Positions 1 to 11,196 of a stretch of 64,000 nt of DNA are shown one piece after another. The notes beneath the pieces were generated by a model, which was given only the letters and a program-made list of their open reading frames with translations, ran no database searches and was not told the origin of the DNA. How positions within the stretch are numbered: the first letter of the stretch is position 1; the number at the start of each line of letters is the position of its first letter. Both the position numbers and the translations under genes were made by a program. The stretch covers positions 47,969,291-48,033,290 of the forward strand of contig CP154956.1 of the NCBI GenBank assembly GCA_039621445.1, read 5' to 3'. This DNA is from Euglena gracilis (Eukaryota > Euglenida > Euglenophyceae > Euglenales).

Positions 1-516
1 GGGGCTCCAGGGACCCCCTGAAACTGAAAAAAAACATTTTCTTCCCCAGCGCTTTGCTCTGGCAGACCATGTTTTGTGCTTTGTGTGTAATCTGTTTTTT
101 ATCAGTTCGTGGAAAAATCACCTTAAAATGCAACTTCGGGCACTTTTTGAAGCGTTTCAAAAAATTTTATGGCGCTTCGTGCCAGGTTTTTCGACCCCCA
201 AAGGGGGGGTCAACCCCCCCTCTCCCCCCCCCCAGGGGGGGAGGGTCCGGGACCCCCCCCCTCATTCAACACCCTGGGATTAATACACTGGAATTCCCAG
301 CCCCAGGTTCTTAAGTGAGCATTTTATTATTTAGTATCTGAGTAGGCATTATTTTTGGGGATCTTTTTTGGGGTTTTTAGTCCCCTAAATTTTCCCACTG
401 TTCGGCGCTGGAAAAATTTTTTACATGGGGGGGTCCCAACCCCCCTCTCTGACCCCCCCAGCTCAGTTAATACTTCGCTCATCCCACAACCGGATCTTTT
501 CAGCACAGGCCTGGCC

Positions 517-914
517 CAGGGTTTGATATAAGGAGGGCGTACATGGTTTAGGTGGGGGGGGGTGTCCCCCCCACCCCCCCCCCCCTCCTGGCCCGCAGGG
601 GGGGGTCCGGACCACCCCCCCCCACCTGCCAGGGGGGTCCGGACCGACCCTCGGGGGGGTTCCCGGGACCCCCCCCAAAAAGGGTCAATTTTTTCCTCCG
701 GCGCTTCGCGCCGAAAATTTTTTTTTGCATTTTTGGCACATTTTTGCCCAAAAAGTGCCCAAAATGGCACTTTTGGTCGTTTTGGGGGGTCAAAAATTTT
801 CGGTAACCCTGACCGCGCACCTGTTTAGGTGGGGGGGGTGTCCCCCCCCCCTCCTGGCCCGCAGGGGGGGGGTCCGGACCACCCCCCCCCCACCTGTCCT
901 TATATCGAACCCTG
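517..914 (+). mobile_element. hAT-like non-autonomous element (MITE), copy A
   Basis: A 398-bp GC-rich element. It begins CAGGGTTTGATATAAGGA and ends with the near-perfect inverse TCCTTATATCGAACCCTG. The 8-bp sequence GCCTGGCC lies immediately outside both ends (509-516 and 915-922). A CAGGG-type terminus plus an 8-bp target duplication is the hallmark of the hAT superfamily. The interior is runs of G and C, then a short stretch with the palindromic piece GGCGCTTCGCGCC, and holds no transposase. Copy B at 10.8 kb has the same layout and orientation with a different target site. The flanking bases of copy A resemble its own ends, so its duplication alone would be ambiguous; copy B settles it. 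Confidence 0.85.
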
Positions 915-1190
915 GCCTGGCCTCCAGCCTACATTGCGCCACCAACTGCATCAGTTCCTCCGGCAACTGTCATTGGGGCACAGTTGTTGTTCCCCCCAAG
1001 TCCCACTTCTTTTTGCTCAATTGTTGTCTGCTTTGTCATCGAGCACCTGCCCCCCCCCCCCCCCCCCCGCCACCAACCTCACACCAAGCCAAAGCCAGTT
1101 CAAGGTGTTCCAATGTCGTAGTTTTCTGTTGCTGTCCATTGGCTGATCGCCCAGATAACTGTTGGAATGGGATTTGCTGCCAAGAACCTT

Positions 1191-3238
1191 CATTCCAAGC
1201 AGCAACAATCGCATCTTTCCCAGCAAAGGGTGCGGCGACTCCAGATGAGGCCCGGGTACTGTGGAAATTGGATGGATACAGCAGGCACTGCTCGGCATAT
1301 GTATTTGCTTTTGTGAAATACAAGAGAATCTAGCCCAAATGCTTTTCTCCTTCTTTGTTTTTGCTTCAATCTCCAATTTCTCCCAGGCACACTGGACCCG
1401 GACCTGGACATACACCTGATGAACAGCTTATTTCTGGGTATTGTTCGTTCCAAAAATTTATCCCAAATGTTGTGGAATTGCTCTCAGGCAGCCAATTACA
1501 CCCCTCCCCAAGAACCTGTCAGGGCCCCGCCTGGGAAATTGACCCAGTCAGTGGGCAAGGGGAGTGCGGGTCGGCTGCTTTATTTTTTGTTGAATGGTGC
1601 AGTGGCTTGTCATGGCCCCATTTGGTGAATGATCTTTTTTGGGTTGACTCACTCAGTGAGGCTTGTTTGTCGCCAAGGAGGACCAATGCCTTTGGCAGCA
1701 TGTTGGATCTCCGGAGTGATATGGAGGGGGCTGATCGAGGCCGTATTCGTGGGCCTAACAAAGGATCCATTGACATTCCAATGCGCAGGATTCCATGAAA
1801 CACGAGGCATTGGTTTGTGTGTTATCATCGGAATCAGAATATTAAGAAGTGACAAAATGATGTCGGCTGGGCTTCAATTTTGACGTCTTTCAGTGCTTCT
1901 GGTGCCAAAGCGTTTGTGTCATGTTGGTGGGGAGGTTGAACCCCCAGCCATGACCATTGTGACAAAAGGATTCTGGGGACTTCCCCTGGAGCCTCATTGA
2001 AAGGAGGTTGGCGAAGGGGTGGCTTCTGATTGGCATGCGTCTTTGGTGCTGAAAGTGCCTCAAATGGAAGGCCTGGTGGCGTTCCAGGCGAAGTCAACAT
2101 ACGATGTAAACCTTGGCAAGCGTGTGGTGACCCAGCAAGCCAACGGTCAGTGGCTGGAGCAGGTGAAGGCCAGGTTCCCCAAGGATGCCAAGATCATTCT
2201 GGTTTGTTCGGATGGCGACAAGCGGTCTCAGCAAGCACAGTCCATCCCACTTCTTGTGTGTCCCCATCTCATCCCCCCCCCAAATCACACAGGTTTTCTT
2301 TTGGTCATTGACTGCAGGACTGCACCCCCCTCATTTTTATTATTGCTGACAAAAGTATTTTTGATAGGAGCTGAAAGGACAAAACTGAAAAAAAAATTAG
2401 GGGCCAACTCCCCACCCGTGAAGTTGCCCAGACTTGCCAACCAGGCTTGAGGGGACCTTGCCTTCTCTTTCTCTTGTAGCCCCAATCTGTAGCCCCAATT
2501 GGTGTCTTTGCAGGAGAGTCCATTTTTTATTGTCTTTGACGCATGCTCAGGTGGCAGATGTTGCCCAAAAATTTTCAAGGTTTTAAGCGGAGGAAGCGGA
2601 AAACCGCTTCGTCCCACCCCCCAAAATTCACTATTTTTTTAGAATCCGATATTGGGCCGTTTCTGCCGGCGGTTTGGCTCAGAGTAATGGATTTCTATCA
2701 GGTGCCGAAATGAGCAAAAAGGGGCCTAAATTTTTCTTTCTGTCGAAATCGAATCAAAATCAAAAAGCAACAAGATTTTCAGGTGAAGCGGTGAAGCGAC
2801 AAAGAACGCTTTGTCCCTGCCCAGTTCTATTGCACTCCGAGGTGCCGAAAGGCGAGACGGCCCGAAATGGGACCGAAATGGGAAATGGTATCGAGGACCA
2901 AGAGAGAAAGCCGCTTCTTTACATGGCACATTCATCTGGGCAAGTGCTAGGACGTGCCCAACCTGGTCCCGATGGGGCTTTGCAATATAGACACACTTTG
3001 AATGTTTTTCTGAATGTTCGAGTGACCAGCGCATATCTTCGTCAGGGTTGTCAAGGAAAATCGGGAAGGGGGATTTCTGCAGCACTACTGTCGCGAGAAG
3101 GCTACCGAAACTTGGTGGTGTTGTCCGGTGGCTTCAACACGTGGGACATGTATTTTGACAAGCGGCTTGGAGTGCGCAGCACCTCTGCAAGGATGGGCAA
3201 GAGTGCTGCCATTGCGGACCTTGTGGAGTGGGGACCAG
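1191..3238 (+). CDS. rhodanese-fold protein, tandem copy 1 (split gene)
   Basis: Exon-like pieces line up with the second gene at 6.1-8.1 kb. They are about 1,191-1,280 (FQAATIASFPAKG, then EARVLWKL); about 1,735-1,790 (GRIRGPNKGSIDIPM); about 2,085-2,240 (QWLEQVKARF, then IILVCSDGDKRSQQA); and 3,083-3,238 (REGYRNLVVLSGGFNTW). The last has a TTTCTGCAG acceptor and a CAG/GTGCCT donor. VCSDGDKR is the rhodanese active-site loop, and GYxNLxxLxGGFNxW is the usual C-terminal rhodanese signature. The loop has five residues between Cys and Arg (CX5R), as in Cdc25/Acr2-like members, so phosphatase or arsenate-reductase-like chemistry is as possible as sulfur transfer. Several internal splice junctions could not be fixed (no clean GT after DIPM or after SQQA). 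The gene may therefore be decayed, or use sites I cannot identify. Start codon not found. Confidence 0.75.
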
Positions 3239-3368
3239 GTGCCTGTCAATTTGTTCCGTTTCCAAAAGTAGTTATATCCATTGGAGTTTCAAATTTCAGC
3301 GTTGAAACCCTGCACTCGCCCCAAGCTGTTCAATATGTAAACATCTGCAGACATGGGATGAGTCACAG

Positions 3369-3720
3369 GTGCCTTGCACTGCAGATGGCCTTCTGGAGCC
3401 CCAGCCACGGTCAGCACTCCGTACAGTTCTCCCACAGTGGCCGCCCCCCCCTCCCCGGCACCCACCTCGCAACCCCCGCCCCCGGCGCCAACCCCCACCC
3501 CCGCCTCCTCCAGCTGGCAGAGCACCCCCCCACCCCTGCCGCGGGCAGCCACTCCCCCACCCCCGCCCCCACGCGCATCGACTCCCCCTCCCCCACCACG
3601 CTCGGCTTCCCCGCCGCCTGCCTCTGGCACCCCGTTGCCCCCTGTGACAAGGTGGTGGCCTCCGGCCCACGTCCACCCCCAGGGGTTGAAAGAGGCATGG
3701 AAAACTGCATTTGGGGTTGA
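3369..3720 (+). CDS. possible proline-rich terminal exon of rhodanese-like copy 1
   Basis: After the exon ending at 3,238, the next good acceptor (TTGCACTGCAG) opens two alternative frames, both extremely rich in proline. One continues in phase from the donor at 3,238 and stops at 3,647. The other is an A/P/T/S-rich stretch ending GLKEAWKTAFGVDP with a stop at 3,720. Such segments resemble the hydroxyproline-rich linkers of algal proteins, but C-rich DNA produces them by chance too. The opposite strand also has long open frames here. Copy 2 ends instead in a short charged tail, so this exon is not confirmed by its paralog. Confidence 0.3.
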
Positions 3721-3799
3721 TCCATAGCATCCCAGATTCTCAACATCTGATTTTGTGATTCTTTGTGACCATGTTACTTCCTGCTGAACCAGCAAGATG

Positions 3800-6100
3800 T
3801 ATCATCAGTGGCAGCTGCAAGGGGGGAGAGTGCTGATTTCAGATCATGAAACATTGTGAACGTGTTCATATCAACATGTCAACGAGCATCGGACTGGGCA
3901 TCCTGAATGATGTTTAATGACGTCACAGATCAATCGGGGATCGGATCTATCACAGGCCACTAGTCAGTGGGCTGTCCCGAGTAATTTCTGCAGGAATCTT
4001 TCTTCAGGGGGGAAATATGCAACTTGCATAATTTTCATTTCTTTGCAGAATCCTTGAAATTTGCACTTTTTTTGCATAATTTGCATTTTTCCAGCATAAT
4101 GGAAATTTTGTGAAAAGTCGCATTTTTGGTTTTTTTTATTTGCATATTTCGCCTTTTCAGGGGTTTTTTGGGCTTTTGTACAGGCAAAATTCTCTTCTGC
4201 CTGGCAGATGGAAGTCGCATAATGAATACAAGCGCATGCAACTGGGCAAACCAACCATGTCACTGTGCAGTTTACACCACGTCTTTTTTTTGGTGTGGTA
4301 TTTTGGTGCTTTCCCCCATTTTCTTGGCATTTTTTTCCCCCGAAAAAGCGTGCAAGACACTGTTTTCTTTTGCTTTTGTGTGTCTCATTAAAAAAAAAGG
4401 ACATAATTGTCCAAACATGCACAGTGTTGCATAACAATAAATGTTGCAAATTGAACAGTTTTCCCCGGAGGAGGTTAATTTTTTTTCTCAGCCCTTTCCA
4501 GTGGAAAAGTGTGTATCCGCGGGGGAGCTCCCAAAGGAATTTTTCTTCAACTTGCATTTTTTTTGCTTTTGCTTTTTTGCGCTTTTTTGTACTTGCTTTT
4601 TTTGTATTGCATATTTTTAGGGGCCGTGCTGCATATCCCCCTCTGCTTTTTTGACGAAACAGAATTGTTTCACTCATTGCAGGAGGTGGCGATTTTTGCT
4701 TCCCTGCTGCGATTTTTCATTCCTCTGTTGTGAAGTAACAGTCGCAAAATTGCAAACATAACAGAGGTATCAGGATGCAATTCTATTGTGTTTCTGTTTT
4801 AAACATCCAATGATTATACCATTTATTATAGATTTATTTTGTGTTCACCTAAAGACAGCCCGCCGCCTTTGTGGGAAAGCAGTGTCCCCATTGATGTTTG
4901 ATGACCCACACATCCAGCTGCTGTGGGTTGAATGGCTGACTGAGTTTCCCAATTTTCCATTTTTTTGTCAAAAAAGAGGGGGGATCTTTGGAGCTGTACC
5001 TGAGTTTTCACTGAACACCACCTGCTGGCCATCGCATGCATGTTTTGGATGACTGTTTTTCCGGCCAAGGTACAACAAGGCATGACCCTAAACCCCCCCA
5101 CTTATAATCCCTCCTGGGGGTTATAGGATCCTATTTGGTGGTTGTCCCCAAGGGGGAGGTCACAATTGCGGGGGTTGTAAGTCCAGGCTTGGTGTGTGAC
5201 CGGAAGAGGTCAAAATACCCCGCATTTTTGCCCCGGCGGGGGTAAAAACAAGGTATTTTGGACAATTTCATGGCTTTTGCCAATTTGCCATAAGTTCGCA
5301 TGCCCACCAGCTGTTTTTTTCGACACACCATGCGCTTTTGGCACATTTTTGCCTTTTGCTTCGTCATTTTTCCCTCTAAGGGGGGTATCAGTCACGGTTT
5401 GGTAGTTGGGCCATGGGGGTTATCATAGATTAATTTCACACCTGTGGATCCTCCCCCAGGGGGCAGGGTATTGAGTGAGTGGTGGCTTTGCGGGGGGGGG
5501 GGGGGCAGACCAAGGGGGAGGCGTGTCCAGACGGGTGGGGTATGGGCTTCTTTTTAAGTCAGAAGACCCCCCGGGTGGGTCCAGGCCAAGACCCCGCGGG
5601 GGTCCCGCTGGAGGCCTGTGTATTGGTTTCGGCTCAAAGCGCCAAAAATGTTTTGGAAAATGCCCTCAGGTGGCCCGATTTTTGCAGGGGTCCCCTCCCC
5701 CCAGGCGGGGGGGGGGGGGCGGCGCTGGGCTGGGGGGGTGGGGGGACCCCCCCCCGGGTCTTAAAAAGAAGCCTGGTGGGGAGCCATGGGTAGAACCGGG
5801 CCGGAAAAATGCCTGAATTTTTTTTTGCCATTTTCAGCTGGTTTTGGCTTGGTGGGTGGATGACCCACCCCCCCCACCCCGGGGGGGGGGGGTCGTGGCA
5901 CCAAAAAACAGCCGTAGTGAACACAGGGGGATCGTGGGTGGGTGGGTTTCAAAAAAAGTGGGTGGGTGGGTTTGGGCCCAGGAAAAGAGCCCCCCCCCAG
6001 GGGGTCACTGAGTGAATCCATGGGGTTATAGGTGGGGGGGGGGGCAGGTTCACTCCAAAGGCCGATGTCTCGCAGCTTTTGATTTTGGCTGGACTTGAGA
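3800..6100. other. gap between the two rhodanese-like genes: low-complexity DNA
   Basis: No convincing exon. 4,060-4,660 is T-rich with repeated TTTTTGC and TTTGCATTTT pieces. 5,090-5,460 has short G- or C-run-rich segments. 5,490-6,030 is dominated by G and C homopolymers and GGGTGGGT runs. The last part, from GGGTGGGTGGGTTTGGGCC to a CCCAGGGGGTCACT-like end, recurs in diverged form at 32,460-32,590, so it is probably a dispersed repeat. A frame at about 4,855-4,980 looks slightly protein-like but has no matching splice partners. Confidence 0.5.
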
Positions 6101-6127
6101 AAGAAGCCCAAGCCGTTGGGTGCCCCC

Positions 6128-8099
6128 GGTGTTCCAAGCCGCCACCATCGCTGCATTCCCAGCAAAAGGCATCGCCACCCCTCCCGAAGCACGCGTGCTT
6201 TGGAGGCTGGCCGACTGGATCCGGCCTGGGGCTTTGATCTTGTGACCCAATTTCGCCATGCTCTTGTCAGCTCATCTTTGCCATGAAGTCATTTGTTTAT
6301 TGTTTTAACGAGGGAGATTCCCGCAACTCCAACGCAATTGAAGCAATTTCCAGGTTGTGCATTTTTTTTTGCCTTTTTCAAGGTAGTTCGAAATCGGAGC
6401 CGGGGCCATTCCAGCGCCAGAGAAATGGTCTTAAGAAAAGGTTTTCTCCATTATCAAACAGCATGTTGCATGTGATCTTGCCCCTCCCCCCCGCCGCCCA
6501 GCTGAACCGAATTCCCCAATTTGAAAGAAGCCCTCGACTGAAGGGAACATCCTCGACATCCGCAGCGACGCTGAGGGCAACGCGACGGGCCGGATCCGGC
6601 GGCTGCACAAGGGCACGGTGGACATCCCGATGTTCCAGGGCAAGTACGCCTTCGACCAGGACACCCAGCGAAAGGTGCTGCGGGCGGCGCCGAACCCGCA
6701 GTGGCTGGCCCAGGTCCGGGCCCGCGTCCCGCTGGACTCGAAGGTCATCGTGATGTGCTCCGATGGGCGGCAGAGGTCGGTGGAGGCCCTGGAGATCCTG
6801 GAGGAGGAGGGGTACACCAACCTGGTGGGCATGGGCAGGGAGGGCCGGCTGGAGAGGGGAAGTAATATGAGGCAATTCAATGCTTTTAACACGTTTCCCC
6901 CAAATTTTGGCTGCTGATCAGAGGACAGCAAGTTGGTTTCTGGAAAGCATTAAATTTTGTTTCAGAACCCAGCAGTGCAACTGTCCTCCAAGCAGAATTC
7001 AAACTGGTGCATGCCCACATCTATTGTTGGTTTTCTTCCAGGGAATTAAGCTGGATCGCACCCTAGTGTTTGATACAAGGAGGGCGTCCGGGGTTTAGGT
7101 GGTTGGTGTCCCCCCCCCCCCTCCTGGACTGGAGGGGAGGATCCGGACTCCCCCCCACCTGCCAAGGGGGTCCAGACCGACACCAGGGGGGACCCCCAAA
7201 CTTTCCTTTTGCCTTCGACAAAATTTTGACCCAAAAAGTGTCCAAAATGGCATTTTTGGCAGTTTTTTTTTTTAGTTTTGGGGGGTCAAACTTTTTCGGT
7301 CACCTGGACGCCCCAGTTTAGGTGGGGAGGGTCCGGACCTCCCCCACCTTGCGCACCATACCCCCAAGGGGTCCAGCCAGCCAGCACCTTTTTTTCCAGC
7401 CAGCAGCTCCCAGTTGGGTTCAGACCCACCCCCCCTGGGGTCTAGCGGTAATAAAGTTTTTGCAGCCTGACGCTTTTTGAACATTTTTGACAAGGGGGTC
7501 AAAAAGGGCCAAGAATGGCCCTTTTTGAGGGGTTTTTGGTTTTTTAACTCAAAATTTTGGCAAAATAGTCCAACCCAGCTGGATTTGTGCTTTTTTGCCT
7601 GTTTTCAGGGTACCCACCGGATCTGCCTGCTGGCAGGACCCACCCCCCTGGACCCCTGTGGGAGGGGGTCCGACCAGCACCTTTTTCCAGCCGGCCGGGT
7701 GGACCCCCAAGGGTTTTTAAGTAATTCCCTGGTTTCTTCACTTCTCCGGAGATTCATCATCCCCATTGTTTGAGACCTCATTCCTTTTGTTCTGCTCAAC
7801 TCGGGTCCCGTTCTGTTGTTCCTGTAGACGCTCCCCCAACACGTATTCTGAGCATTGTCAGAACCCCGACATGTCTTAGACCAGGGGGAGGAAGGATATT
7901 GGGAGTGGGCGGAAAGCTCTTTCTGCGGGTGATGGGCGGGTACAACAAGTGGGATCAGTATTACGACCGGAAGATGATGGTGCGGACCCCTGCGTCGCAG
8001 AGGGAGCGTGCTGCCAAGTTGAAGGACGAAACGGAGTGGCCGTCCTGGAAGGCGGCTGTCGAGGCTATGCGCACTGCCCGCGCCCCAGTGCACAAGTGA
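6128..8099 (+). CDS. rhodanese-fold protein, tandem copy 2 (split gene)
   Basis: Three exon-like pieces. One lies at about 6,128-6,220 (FQAATIAAFPAKG, EARVLWRL). A large exon spans 6,544-6,824 (NILDIRSDAEGN, then DIPMFQGKYAFDQ, QWLAQVRAR, VIVMCSDGRQRS, EEEGYTNL); its donor is CTG/GTGGGC. The last exon, about 7,919-8,099, holds VMGGYNKWDQYYDRK and ends ARAPVHK with TGA at 8,097-8,099. It is a single rhodanese domain. The active-site Cys (codon at 6,756) sits in CSDGRQR, a CX5R loop, so the chemistry may be phosphatase/arsenate-reductase-like rather than sulfurtransferase. The central exon is markedly more GC-rich than its surroundings. Copy 1 appears to have an extra intron between DIPM and FQ that is absent here. 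The acceptor of the last exon is not certain, and no transit peptide or start codon was identified. Confidence 0.82.
7064..7340 (+). mobile_element. hAT-like MITE, diverged copy C
   Basis: TAGTGTTTGATACAAGGAGG matches the left end of copies A and B with a few changes. It is followed by the same order of G/C runs, a CGACAAAATTTTGACCCAAAAAG-like middle and a TTTTGGGGGGTCAAA stretch. The expected right end (TCCTTATATCGAACC) is missing, so the copy is truncated or strongly diverged. It lies in the last intron of the second rhodanese-like gene. Confidence 0.6.
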
Positions 8100-10280
8100 C
8101 CCCCATCAGCTTTGCATTGGCTCCAGCTTTGGGCATCCACAGAGATGAGGTTTCCCTCAATGGCATCTTTGCTTCAATATTCGCAACCATATTGAGATCA
8201 GATTGGAGAGATGGAGTTGTCGAACACCCTCCCCACTTCACTGGGTGAGGGAAAGTGTCAGTTCTTTCAAAAAAAGGAGAAAGGGGAATGCAAAGTGAAT
8301 TGTTGGAACCTCCCTTGGAATGTCACCGATTATGTTAATGACCCCAAAATCACCCCACCAGGCTTCCATTTCACGATAGACATGAGCATTCATTTACGTT
8401 GGACAAGACAGCACTATCAAAATGTTCCATGAAAAAATGTTGAAATAAAAACAAATTGCAAAGGCAAGCAATTGTGCCATCAATCATTTTATTTGCATGC
8501 AATCATTCAAATTTTACCTGGGAGTTTTTTTTGAAAATAGTTCATGTGCTGTTTGTGTTCATGTTTTCAAAATGATTTTGGGAGTTACCTTGTACCCAAT
8601 AATTTTGGCGGTGGATCTCGCAATTGATCTTTTTTCTTTTGTCAGTGTGTGCATTTGTGCAAATTGACACATTTTTTTGTGAAAGTGACAATATTTGGCT
8701 CCTGAAACCCAAAAAATGTAATCAGGATGTGATGAGGTGCCCCACGATATGGAGATGGAAGCATGAATTTTGCCAGTTAGGGCATCCAAGAGCAGAGGTC
8801 ACCACATCATACAAGGTCCATAAACCCTGGCTTGTGTGCTTGGGAACCTTCCAATGGCCTCATCAACATGGGATGCTGAAAACATCTGGGGAGGGGAGAC
8901 TAAGCCTGAAACAGTTTTGCACAGTTTTGCACATTTTCCCCAAAAATCCGCATTTTTTTGCCCATTTTTTTTGTGCATTTTTGCGCATTTTTTTCCTGAG
9001 TCTGGGCTGGTGCATTTCCCCCCTGCCCTCTGTGGGAATTCGCTCTTTTTCAGCAGCATTTTTGCACATTGCTGACTCTCCCCCCAGAGCGTAGTTCTTC
9101 TTTGGGAAAGACGGAGGGTTGATGGTGGTTGTACTCCGCAGGCAGAGCTGTCGCTGTCACAGCATTTTACATAACACCAAACTGCTCCCAGTCTGCGATG
9201 AGGATATTTGCAAACCAGCCAAATCCCCATCCCCCAACAAGCAAGTTGCCTCGAAAAAGTTATTTTTTGCATGAAATGTTCCAGAGAAGTTTGGTGCTCC
9301 GACAGCACCCATGGCTGACCAAGGGCCGGCCAGGCGACCAAGGCCGACGATGATTTTCAAGGTAGGTGGAAGTCGGCCCTGGTCGGCCATGATCAGCCCG
9401 GCAAATGGTCGGCCATAGGTGGGGGTATGCCAAAAAAAAAGGCTTATACCCCCACCAGGCTGTATTTTAGTCGGGTGCCGACCCCACCCCGGGGGGGGGG
9501 GTGCCTGCCTGGGCAGGCACCCCAAGGCACTCCAAATCCGACCCCCCCCCGGGGGGGGGGTAGGGCACACGGCCAAAAGTGCCCTAGCACAACCCCGGCG
9601 CCGAAGGCGCCGGGGAGCCAAAAATGGCCTATTTTCAAAGGAATGTGCCCGGGCACAGGCCGAAATCCGACCCCCACCCCGGGGGGGAGGGGGGGCCTGC
9701 CTGGGCGGGCACTCACAGGCACTCCGGCCCCCCCCCCCCCAGGGTTGGTAAAAAACAGCCTGACCCCCACCGACCGTTGCACTTTCAAGCACTTTCGACC
9801 ACTGTTGGACACCTTTTTGCCAACTTTTCACGTTTGGCCTCTGGCCTCTGGCGAGGAAAGACCGACAATCGGCCCGGGTCGGTCTTGGTCAGAACCAGAG
9901 CAGCAAAATGGGAAGACCATAGGTGCCTGGCCTCCAGGGGCCCGTGCCACTTCAGGGCGGTCGGTGAGCAAGGGGGCACTGTTTCCCACTTGGGGGGAGG
10001 GCAACCTTCAAAAGTTGTCCAGGGGACAGCCGGGAAACAGGAACAGGCAGAGGTCTGGAGGAAACCCTTGCATTTTGCCAGGAGAAATGTTGGCGACAAG
10101 TGCTCAAAGGGATACACATGTTGAGCCATACCAGGCCAAAAATAGACCCCAAAGTGGGCCCTTTGACCCGTAACAACCTAAAATTGCCACTAAAAATGGG
10201 GCATTTTTTTGAAGCAGATTTTCAACCAGCCACCGCAGCCTGTTGCCTTTCCTCTGACTAAACCATCTATCTATCTTTTT
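8100..10280. other. no gene seen; simple-sequence and G/C-run repeats
   Basis: 8,920-9,000 is T-rich with repeated TTTTTGCGCATTTTT pieces. 9,465-9,770 contains at least three imperfect copies of a motif with a C run, a G run and then GCCTGCCTGGGCAGGCAC, giving several small hairpins. A few short open stretches on both strands resemble protein but lack splice partners. I cannot assign any of it to a gene. Confidence 0.45.
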
Positions 10281-10288
10281 CGATCCAG

Positions 10289-10350
10289 AGCTCCCTGGTG
10301 CCTGGCATCAGGCGAAGGATGCCAACAAGGAAGAACAGCTTGGCTCTTAA
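10289..10350 (+). CDS. candidate terminal exon of an unidentified + strand gene
   Basis: A pyrimidine-rich acceptor (CTATCTATCTTTTTCGATCCAG) is followed by an open stretch reading LPGAWHQAKDANKEEQLGS and TAA at 10,348-10,350. Composition and splice signal look real, but no upstream exon could be joined to it with confidence. The product is unknown. Confidence 0.4.
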
Positions 10351-10539
10351 GAGGAGATGTGTGATGTTGATTCACTGTGTGATTTGGTTTGAACAGTTTC
10401 GAAATGAAAAACAGGAGGTGATACTGCACGGGCGTATTCTAAATCTCTGAATTTTTGTTTGTGAAGGTGTTTACAAATGACATAGGCTGAGTGTTGGTTT
10501 CCGTTTCCCAGCTGGAAATAACAGAAATTCTTGGCATCT

Positions 10540-10790
10540 GGGGTGGGGGTTAGAGTTTGATTTTATGTCACGTTCTTCAGAGGAGTAGGGTTTGTGTCAG
10601 GGTCAGTGTTAGGCCAGAGTTCTTGACCATGAACCTAACCCTAACCCTGCTCCTTTGAAATCCCCAACCCTGACCCTAGCTCTCCCACTCTTTTTAATAA
10701 AGTAATCACAACCCTGACCCAAGTTCTGCCCTAACCCTCGTGTTGGGGTTGGGGTTAGGATTAGGGTTGGGATCAGGGTTTTTTTTTTTT
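10540..10790. repeat. degenerate interstitial telomere-like repeats
   Basis: CCTAACCCTAACCCTG occurs at about 10,634 and the opposite strand motif (GGGGTTAGGATTAGGG) at about 10,750. Looser GGTTAG, GGGTCAG and CCCTGACCC variants lie between and before them. The unit approximates TTAGGG/CCCTAA. Both orientations are present within 250 bp, so this is not a simple chromosome end. A similar but more decayed tract lies at about 60,300-60,390. Confidence 0.5.
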
Positions 10791-10815
10791 AGCCTTGGAC
10801 CCCAGGGGGGGATAC

Positions 10816-11196
10816 CAGGGTTTGATATAAGGAGGGCGTACATGGTTTAGGTGGGGGGGGGTGTCCCCCGCGCCCCCCCCCTCCTGGCCCCCAGGGGGGG
10901 TCCGGCCCACCCCCCCCCCCACCTGCCAGGGGGGTCCGGACCGACCCTCGGGGGGGTTCCCGGGACCCCCCCAAAAAGGGTCAATTTTTTCCTCCGGCGC
11001 TTCGCGCCGAAAATTTTTTGCATTTTTGGCACATTTTTGCCCAAAAAGTGCCCAAAATGGCACTTTTGGTCGTTTTGGGGGGGTCAAAAACCGTGCACCT
11101 GTTTAGGTGGGGGGGGTGTCCCCCCCCTCCCCCCCCCCCCCCTGGCCCGCAGGGGGGGTCCGGACCCCCCCCCCGCTGTCCTTATATCGAACCTTG
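10816..11196 (+). mobile_element. hAT-like non-autonomous element (MITE), copy B
   Basis: The same 18-bp left end as copy A (CAGGGTTTGATATAAGGA), with right end TCCTTATATCGAACCTTG. The exact 8-bp duplication GGGGATAC flanks it at 10,808-10,815 and 11,197-11,204. The interior matches copy A closely apart from lengths of G/C runs and a short deletion near 11,090. It encodes nothing recognisable. The clean duplication, unlike the element's own ends, fixes the boundaries and supports hAT-type integration by a transposase encoded elsewhere. Confidence 0.9.

Noticed and set aside
3289-3795. Overlapping Gly-, Arg- or Pro-rich frames of 90-170 codons on both strands
   Set aside because: C-rich repetitive DNA is open in many frames. 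Only the + strand version next to the rhodanese exon is kept, at low confidence.
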